Positions 57,229 to 64,000 of a DNA stretch of 64,000 bases are shown here, one piece after another. A program made the translations under genes and the position numbers. Location of the stretch: assembly GCA_963971405.1 (NCBI GenBank), contig OZ020487.1, positions 30,117,371-30,181,370 on the forward strand, given 5' to 3'. Positions within the stretch are counted from its first letter, which is position 1, and each line of letters opens with the position of its first letter. This DNA comes from Psococerastis gibbosa (lineage: Eukaryota; Arthropoda; Insecta; Psocodea; Psocidae). The notes under the pieces are model-generated. The model searched no databases. It was not told where the DNA came from and was given only the letters and a program-made list of their open reading frames with translations.

Positions 57229-59152
57229 GCTATCGTAGACGGTTCAGTGTCCAAAACTTTAGGGGTTATGGCTAAAAACTAGGATTCAGCGAAGTTATCT
57301 TTGTGTTTGATCTTATTATTAGCATAAAATGGGGTCTATCGAAGAACTTGAGTGGGTTTGTTAGGCGATAGTAGATAGTGAATGGAGTCGTGTTGACTGT
57401 GGGTTCCAATGTTGACACGGCTGTCCGATTTAAATGCATTAGGTGGATTCGTGAATCGTGATAATCAATATTTAATCCGAAATTACAGATTCAAGAAACA
57501 TCTGAACTTGACGGGATTTTTCTTGATCTCTAATTTCTGTTAGAATGAGGAGGTTGCCAATTCAACCCATTATAACACCTTATAACGTATAAAACATTTT
57601 TAGGTGTAGATAGGCTAGAAATTAGTTCGTAGTTAGTAGGAAGTAATTTTAGCGTTAGTTAGGCATTGTGTGTTACCCTCGCACGCCCCTGGCATGAGGG
57701 GGCACTTCAGCTTTAAGAAAATACACTTATTATTATGATGATTATTATTACATATTTATGAATTAAAGGAAGACGGAAATAGAAAAAGAGGTGTATGTGG
57801 GTTAAGTACAGTTATTACATTATTCATTATTGACTCAGTAGATTTAGATTACATATGATGAGTAATTTATCTGAAAACAGATAAAATTATTGACTTTGCA
57901 GACTTGCGAATTTGTTGTATTGAAGGCCATCATATACGCAGATAATAGAAGTGTTGTTTTGTGTTGTGTTGTGTTGGGGTGTCTGAGCTGCTAGTTCGTA
58001 ATGTAGGCAATAGTATGTTCTCTAGCCAATCTGGAAATTTGTGGTTAAACTGAATTGTCACAACTCTGCCCATTGCACGAGCGATGTTTTTGAGCAAAGT
58101 TTAATTTATTTTTGAAAACCTTACATTTGTCGTACCGGTAAGTAATAATTTGGTAGGCTTCAATATTTATTAGTGTTCCTGGTTTGATTTAAGCTTTCTA
58201 ATTAAAAGATCAATGGATATTATATTGAAATGGAAGGTTCCGATGGAGGAAGGCATTAAGTTGCAGTAAAAAATACGAGATTTTATCATGAACAATTTCT
58301 TCTTCTGCCGAACCCTTATGAACCGGACCTATGTAAATAGATGGGGCATAGCAACTTCCAAGATAAACTAGATTTTTTGTTATAAAATTCGACTTAACAC
58401 CTTCCACCCGGTTTCTCGCTGAAATTGTTTATAAATACCGTACTCAAAATATATAACCGTTTTGTCAATTTATTGCAGACAAGTGATTAGTATATATGTG
58501 AAGAACATGTATGCAAAAGGCGATTTGTCACTTAAAACTGTAAATGTAGGAGGGACAAAAAACTTCCAAAAAATAAATGCTTCTACATTGTGGGATGTAT
58601 TATTTCAATTAATATTCTTTGATAAAATAGGAATTGTATTAGAGTTTTTATTACATTTTTTGGCAGTGACGATTCCAGTGATACCACAAACTAAAAATGA
58701 CAAATCTAATTTTTCACTCATGCTCTTCATTAGGTACTGCAGTAGTTTTATAGACTTTATTTTGTACGAATGATTTTTTATCAAGCACATCCACATGGAA
58801 ACCTCGTGGTTTATGTGTAGCCCTAGTTTTTAAATGTAGCGCCGTAAAATTTCGAACAGTACGTGGTTACTACATTTACAATGCAATATTCGGTCCCCGA
58901 TAAAGTACATTTCTCATTATTGCACATTTTCTTTCAGGCATTCAGATTTTGTCAATCGGTGGTCGATATTATTCTACCCAAAGGGAAGCAGATACCGGGA
59001 ATGTGGTCCTTTTGATAAATAACGAAAAGCTATAGGTACTTCCCAATGCTATTTAGAATTGACGCTACAGCAATTAGACTACGCTACGGCATTGTTATGC
59101 TTGTTTTTCTTTTCAGGTGTGATTTCCTAACGCTTATCAAAACCACACGAAC
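57229..59152. other. Gap between divergent gustatory receptor and SLC26 genes
   Basis: Contains the 5' flanks of both genes. 57672-57735 is a retroelement tail with the ACCCTCGCACGC / TGAGGGGGCAC hairpin also seen at 4645. A splice acceptor TTTTCTTTTCAG at 59105-59116 precedes the SLC26 start, so a non-coding 5' exon probably lies upstream in this gap. No other coding exon was found. Confidence 0.55.
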
Positions 59153-61081
59153 ATGTCTGGTAATGAAGCTCTTTCCATTGACATCTTCCGGCAGATGTAT
59201 CAGTACAAGCCACCAACGACATTGCCTCTGCGAAAAAGAATACTCCAGTCGATATCATGCTCCGCGACGTGTGCAGCCAACTATCTCCCAATTGTGAAGT
59301 GGCTGCCAAACTACGACTTCAAAAAAGACATTATACGCGACCTTATCGCCGGACTCACAGCCGCTGTCATGCATATCCCTCATGGACTAGCATACGCCCC
59401 TTTAGCTGGGCAAATGCCTGCTGTAGGATTGTATATGGCTGTGTTCCCCGGTTTGATATACTTATTTTTAGGAACTTCAAGACACATCTCTCTCGGTACG
59501 TTTGCTGTCTTGTGTATGATGACCGGGAAAATTGTAACAGAACATGCTGGAGATGATAGTAGTTTAGTTACTTCAAATGAAACAAATGCAACGACTGCCG
59601 CACATAGTGATGAAACAATGTATTCAAAAATGGAAGTAGGAATCGCCGTGTGCTTTTTGACGGGTCTTTGGCAATTCTTCCTTGGAGTCTTACGTCTTGG
59701 CTCGTTGTGGGTGCTGCTTTCAAATAGCTTGGTTTCTGGGTTTACTACTGGAGCTGCAGTTCATGTCGTTATTTATCAAATAAAAAACCTGTTAGGAGTC
59801 AAAGTGGTAAACTTTTCCGGCCCTCTAAAACTGGTTTACACTATTATTGATCTCATAAAACGCGTACCTGACACAAATTTAGTGACTCTCGGTCTGTCTT
59901 GTTGTTCGATATTTATATTGTCATTTTTCAATGAAGTTATAAAGCCTAGAATTCAGAAGTGGTTTCCTAATTTACGTGTTCCAATACCAATGGAGTTCAT
60001 TGTTATAATTCTGGGCATTGTCACTTCGTATACACTTAATTTGTCTGGAAACCATGGCGTACGCATTGTTGAACATATACCAGAAGGTCTGCCCAGCCCG
60101 GTGGTACCTGATTTTGCAATTTTTCCTGCAATTTTAGTAGATTGCTTTGTACTTAGCATTGTGGCAATATCAATTAATCTCTCTTTAGCATCTATTTTCG
60201 CCAAAAAGAGTCGCTATGAAATCAGCAGCACTCAGGAACTCATTGCATATGGCGCGTGCAATATGTTTAGTGCATTTTTTCAATGTGTCCCATGTGCAGC
60301 ATCTCTTTCCCGAAGTCTCGTTCAACATTCTGTTGGCGGTAAAAGTCAAATTGCTAGTGTTTTCATGATGCTCACAATTATTTTTATTTTATTGTTTCTT
60401 GGACCATATTTCGAACCGGTGCCTTATGGTGTACTTTCTTCTATCGTTGTGGTAACATTGAAAGGTTTGCTTTGGCAGGTTAAGGATTTCCCGGGTCTGT
60501 GGCGACAAAATAATCTTGACGGGGCTGTGTGGCTTGTTACATTTTGTTCTGTTGTACTTATTGACTTAGATTACGGCTTAGGGATTGGTTTATGCATGTC
60601 TGTCCTTACCTTAGTACTTAAAGGTCAAGATGTTCAGGTTATTCGAATGGGGAAAATACCCAGTACTAATTTATTTTTAGATTCAAATTGTTACAAAAAT
60701 GTTGAAAAGTCAGCTGATGTTATGTTTTTGAAAATTATTGGAACTTTGCATTTTGCAAATATTTCTAGATGCCTTAATAAATTTAATAAATGTTATAAAG
60801 ATTTCAAACTATCAAATATTTCTAGTGATGGGAAAAGTGGGGTTATTACTGTTTTAGACTTTGGCTGTGTTCCTAATATTGATCCATCTGCAGCGAGTGG
60901 TTTACTTACCCTTATGAACGATTTAAAAGTCGATAATTGTGAACTTTTCATTTGTGATTTTAATGCTCATGTCTATGATAATCTGGAACGTTGCAATTTT
61001 TTTGATAAATTTCCAAAGAAAAATTGTCTATATAGCATGTTTGACACTGCTGAATTTTTAAAAGATTATAAAAATGTTTAG
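59153..61081 (+). CDS. SLC26-family anion transporter (SulP/prestin-like)
   Basis: Membrane anion transporter or exchanger of the SLC26 family (sulfate, chloride, bicarbonate or related anions; substrate not predictable). The single frame encodes 642 aa. The N-terminal half has the SulP signature region: YDFKKDIIRDLIAGLTAAVM, HIPHGLAYAPLAGQMPAVGLY, FLGTSRHISLGTFAVLCMM (about residues 60-125). Ten or more hydrophobic segments follow, including NSLVSGFTTGAAVHV and ACNMFSAFFQCVPCAASLSR. Residues about 500-635 form the cytosolic STAS domain (VITVLDFGCVPNIDPSAASG). A run with NATTAAHS and an NxT site between the third and fourth segments is a likely glycosylated loop. The start is the first ATG, 37 bp after the acceptor at 59116, so introns are confined to the 5' UTR. 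Codons shift to AT-rich toward the 3' end. Confidence 0.94.
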   Translation: MSGNEALSIDIFRQMYQYKPPTTLPLRKRILQSISCSATCAANYLPIVKWLPNYDFKKDIIRDLIAGLTAAVMHIPHGLAYAPLAGQMPAVGLYMAVFPGLIYLFLGTSRHISLGTFAVLCMMTGKIVTEHAGDDSSLVTSNETNATTAAHSDETMYSKMEVGIAVCFLTGLWQFFLGVLRLGSLWVLLSNSLVSGFTTGAAVHVVIYQIKNLLGVKVVNFSGPLKLVYTIIDLIKRVPDTNLVTLGLSCCSIFILSFFNEVIKPRIQKWFPNLRVPIPMEFIVIILGIVTSYTLNLSGNHGVRIVEHIPEGLPSPVVPDFAIFPAILVDCFVLSIVAISINLSLASIFAKKSRYEISSTQELIAYGACNMFSAFFQCVPCAASLSRSLVQHSVGGKSQIASVFMMLTIIFILLFLGPYFEPVPYGVLSSIVVVTLKGLLWQVKDFPGLWRQNNLDGAVWLVTFCSVVLIDLDYGLGIGLCMSVLTLVLKGQDVQVIRMGKIPSTNLFLDSNCYKNVEKSADVMFLKIIGTLHFANISRCLNKFNKCYKDFKLSNISSDGKSGVITVLDFGCVPNIDPSAASGLLTLMNDLKVDNCELFICDFNAHVYDNLERCNFFDKFPKKNCLYSMFDTAEFLKDYKNV

Positions 61082-62247
61082 TAGCTGTTACAACGGAATT
61101 GATTATTTTTAAAACTATGCGATTTCATATTGGCCTGGAATAGTCCACTTGGTGTAGTACTAGACTAGGAAACGAAAGGTTGAGACATAAAAGAAAAAAT
61201 TTCTGGCTGGCGTGGGTCCACCCAACCCTTGCTTTCACTGGTAGGGGAAAATGCAACTGTTGCTAATCACAACATCCCAACTTGTACAGTGCTAAAGAGA
61301 GGGAACCCTATACCGGTCGGGCGGGCGGGTGGTCCTCAGAGTGATCGTAACTCGTTTTTTTAATGTGATTTCTGCATTTGCAGATTGTCTACTTATAGAG
61401 AAAGAAAGTAGTTAGGTGCTTTAGTTTAGACCTAGGAGCGTAATTAAGATATCTAATTATTTATTGTAGGCTTTGGGTGATCAGCTATTGTACCTTTATA
61501 CTGAGTTTTTTTAAATCAACTATCGCTCAAAATAATGTCTAATTTTTAAATGCAATAAATCTGCAGACCATGGCATTCAGATAGGCTCATATTACTTCAA
61601 AAAAAGGATGAATGTAGTCTTTGAATACACACTGACTTCATGCTCTTCGTACTTGTTTATGTGTTTTATACGCTTTCTTTACTCTGGAGACTAGCTTGTT
61701 AAAAGTAAAAATTCTACATTGCTATGGAATCGTTATTGTACGATACACCAATATTTTCTCCTTAATTATCGTTACCTCCATAATTGCTGAAAGTGTACCA
61801 TTATTTCTGCAAACTTATCTAATTTATCACTGGTAAATAATACAGTTGGTTATAAAGTTCATTTGTATTAATTTAATTAATAAATACAGTAATAAATTAA
61901 ATAAATAAATTTTCTGGTTAACCTATAGGTACCGTACCTACCTAATTCTTAAAAAAAAAAAAACAGCTGCCTAACACCAATGCCCACTTGAGTGCATAAG
62001 AATTTAGCACATATTCGGCGGTCGTAATTCTTAATTCTGTGCGTGCCCTTGTACAATTAACAATTTATAAACTTTTTCATTTCGGTTTTTACTTTCCTGC
62101 TTTACCACAAGTACTTGCATATGACCCCCACTCTAAAAATTAAAGAAAACTTCGACAAAGTTGTCATGGCAACATAGAATGCAATATTCTAACTTAGCTT
62201 AAGACGGTTTTTTGAGGGATTGGATGACTAATAACTACTTGTATTTC
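61082..62247. other. SLC26 3' flank and convergent gene 3' flank
   Basis: AT-rich with no coding region. A segment at about 61140-61330 has TTGGTGTAGTACTAGACTAGG and GAAAGGTTGAGAC, resembling degenerate A and B boxes of a SINE, followed by a non-tRNA body; this is tentative. Confidence 0.45.
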
Positions 62248-62473
62248 AAGCTTCATTACTGTCTTCATTTTCTTCGGACTCGATTTCGTTTTCAGTCGTG
62301 CTAGTAGTCTTATCATTGTTCTTTTCAGTTGTTGTTGACTTTTGAAGAAGGGGCTTTTCGGTTGACGCAGGCTTGGGAGCAAGAGTGGTTGTTGTTGTGG
62401 TAGTAGTTCGCTTTCCACCAGAAAGAACGGGCCGGTCTTTCTTGTTGGATGTTGAATTCGTCAATTCAATAGG
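62248..62473 (-). CDS. Terminal coding exon of an unidentified Thr/Glu-rich protein
   Basis: After a clear acceptor (AATTTCAG on the minus strand) the exon reads PIELTNSTSNKKDRPVLSGG, then a KRTTTTTTTT run, TEKPLLQKSTTTEKN and an acidic end ESEENEDSNEA before the stop. The acidic, Thr-rich, low-complexity tail suggests a disordered or O-glycosylated C-terminus. The family cannot be recognised; the upstream exons must lie beyond 62473 and possibly outside the window. Confidence 0.6.
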
Positions 62474-62635
62474 CTGAAATTGAGGTTGTTCTTATATTAA
62501 TTAGGTGAAGCATTTTTGCTTTCCAATTTATAGATAGTATAAGGAAAGCTTTGTGATGGTCGAAATTTTCGATTCCGAGATTTCAACGGATTTACACGTT
62601 TTGAGGCCCCAGGAACCAAAAAAAGTGGTTTTTAC

Positions 62636-62960
62636 GAAATGTCTGCCTGTCTGTCGCTCTGTCACTCTGTTTGTTTGTCTGTCTGTCTGTCTGTTCATCG
62701 ATTTCCGGGCAAACTACTCGGTGGATTTGAATGCAATTTGGCATGTAGGTTCACAAAAATCATACCTCGGGATCATTTTTTTATTTTGGGCTAACTCAAT
62801 TTGGGGGGGTTTTATTCTCAAAAAACTTCAAAAAAACGTCTAAAAAAATTATTTCTCAAAAACGGCTCCAACGATTTCTTTTAAATTCACATATATTGTA
62901 GTCGTTATTAATGTTGATAAAATGCGGGGGGTCGCTTGCCCCTTGATAGTTTGCTTCTGG
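62636..62960 (+). repeat. Dispersed repeat with TCTG microsatellite
   Basis: A run of CTGT/TCTG units at about 62641-62697 is followed by GGCAAACTACTCGGTGGATT and, further on, AAAAACGGCTCCAACGATTT. The link of a short CTGT array to such sequence is common in dispersed insect repeats. No coding potential is seen. Confidence 0.5.
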
Positions 62961-63687
62961 GGGTAAAAAAATAAAAATAACTACATTTTAATGAAAAATG
63001 ACTAAAAAATAATTTTTCTGCGAAACCTTTCTATCGATGATTTCTAACTTCAGGCATATTTTAGGTGTTAAATTGAGTAACGAAACCGGACAGTTTGCTT
63101 TCCCAAAAAACTATTGGGTTTCGTGCAAAAAAATTTTTTTTTGAAAAAATGAAAGCAAATTCACGCTCAAATGCATTGCGTGCCCTGCCATTATGGTAAT
63201 GTGTTGGTCTGACCTATCTAGAATTTACGTCACCTTCAGTGACGTCAGGTGGACCCCCCCCCCCCCGTGATATCCGAAATTTAACCATAAGAAAATTATT
63301 TAGCATGAAATTAATCATTTTCTCTCTCTACTAATCGATAAATTGGAAAGCATGTTCGAGTAAACTCGGACCGGTTCTTTCTTATTTTGAGGTCAGTTTT
63401 TGAGTAATCGCAATCATGTATTTTTCATGTCATTTTGTCTCGACCTCGTCATAAAAACAAACCACCAGTTGTCATACAAAATTAGTTAATAAATTGTTTT
63501 CCCAAAATAAATTAAATAATAAATACATAAATTAGTCCTGAGAGTCTAAAATCTACCTACGTCTCCTCAGTCTCCATGAATTCTTTGAAGAAATAGGGAC
63601 AGATTGAGATTAACATTTTTTTAAGTTTAAATTTGAAAGCCTATTTCCTATTGAGTATTTCTACTGCTTTATTGCTCAAGACCCTTA
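62961..63687. other. AT-rich intergenic or intronic DNA
   Basis: No coding region or clear element was recognised here apart from a C run near 63255-63267. It may be an intron of the minus-strand gene whose last exon is at 62248-62473. Confidence 0.4.
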
Positions 63688-63829
63688 GGCGGGGTTTCCA
63701 CATACGTCAGTGGTCAATGGTAAATGTGATATTGACGTTTTAGCAGACATTAAAGACATACTAAAAATGTCTGCTACCACGTCAAATCCATATTTACCAT
63801 TGACCATTGACGGATGTGGAAACCCCGCC
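63688..63829. mobile_element. Palindromic MITE, solo copy of 142 bp
   Basis: Inverted repeats GGCGGGGTTTCCACATACGT (one mismatch) are flanked by TTA at 63685-63687 and 63830-63832. The core is ATTGACGTTTTAGCAGACAT on one side and TGTCTGCTACCACGTCAA on the other. Its length and arm sequence match the copy at 25637-25778. Confidence 0.92.
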
Positions 63830-64000
63830 TTAATGAAGGTTTTTTTTTAAAGTTAATTGTATCGAAACAATTAAATGTATGTGTTCAATTGACCTCCTCA
63901 GTTGCCTCTGTAGTTTACTGCCCGTGTTGAGTTACGACACGTCTCCGTTCGCACGGCGAGTACAGACTCGCGCAAGTACAAGCACGCTACCACCTTGCCA

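Overview
The window is nuclear DNA from an animal, almost certainly an insect. It is AT-rich, its genes are split by GT-AG introns, and transposons fill much of the non-coding space. A gustatory-receptor gene points to an arthropod. The mix of I-clade, R1-like and RTE-like non-LTR fragments, hAT elements and tRNA-derived SINEs fits an insect, possibly a hemipteran; the order is a weak inference. Exon-intron structures were assembled by hand from splice sites, reading phase and family conservation.

Host genes in order: (1) an approximated/ZDHHC9-14-18-type palmitoyltransferase, minus strand, 8 coding exons, 1637-7797; (2) FANCL, plus strand, one uninterrupted coding exon, 8759-9910; (3) SAMD8 (SMSr, a SAM-domain sphingomyelin-synthase relative), minus strand, 6 coding exons, 11350-23636, with introns full of mobile DNA; (4) MRGBP, the EAF7-like NuA4/TIP60 subunit, plus strand, 4 exons, 24019-28528, divergent from SAMD8 across a 382-bp gap; (5) COPG, the coatomer gamma subunit, plus strand, 16 exons, 37358-48216, complete at 880 aa; (6) a gustatory receptor, minus strand, four exons found between 52372 and 57228, last exon not found; (7) an SLC26 anion transporter, plus strand, intronless coding region, 59153-61081; (8) the 3'-terminal coding exon of an unidentified minus-strand gene, 62248-62473. 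These are mostly unrelated housekeeping genes (palmitoylation, Fanconi DNA repair, sphingolipid control, chromatin acetylation, COPI traffic) and do not form a pathway.

The mobile fraction is the most informative part. At 31365-37160 lies an apparently complete hAT transposon with a 699-codon, three-exon transposase, short terminal inverted repeats and a perfect 8-bp target duplication. It split a retrotransposon remnant and ends 197 bp before the COPG start codon. A second, non-autonomous hAT-like element (21461-23380, perfect 8-bp duplication) sits in SAMD8 intron 1 beside a 1.28-kb near-symmetrical foldback (19557-20839). At 29395-31050 three layers are nested: a dispersed repeat, a TTAA-flanked palindromic element inside it, and a 5'-truncated non-LTR retrotransposon with a 12-bp duplication inside that. 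Six copies of a palindromic MITE group with TTA/TAA duplications share one central core but carry different arms; two of them are the same composite element, one MITE inside another, found in introns of two different genes.

There is no CRISPR array, operon or prokaryotic system. The candidates for something undescribed are the modular MITE group with its composite form, the foldback, and the intact hAT element against the COPG promoter.
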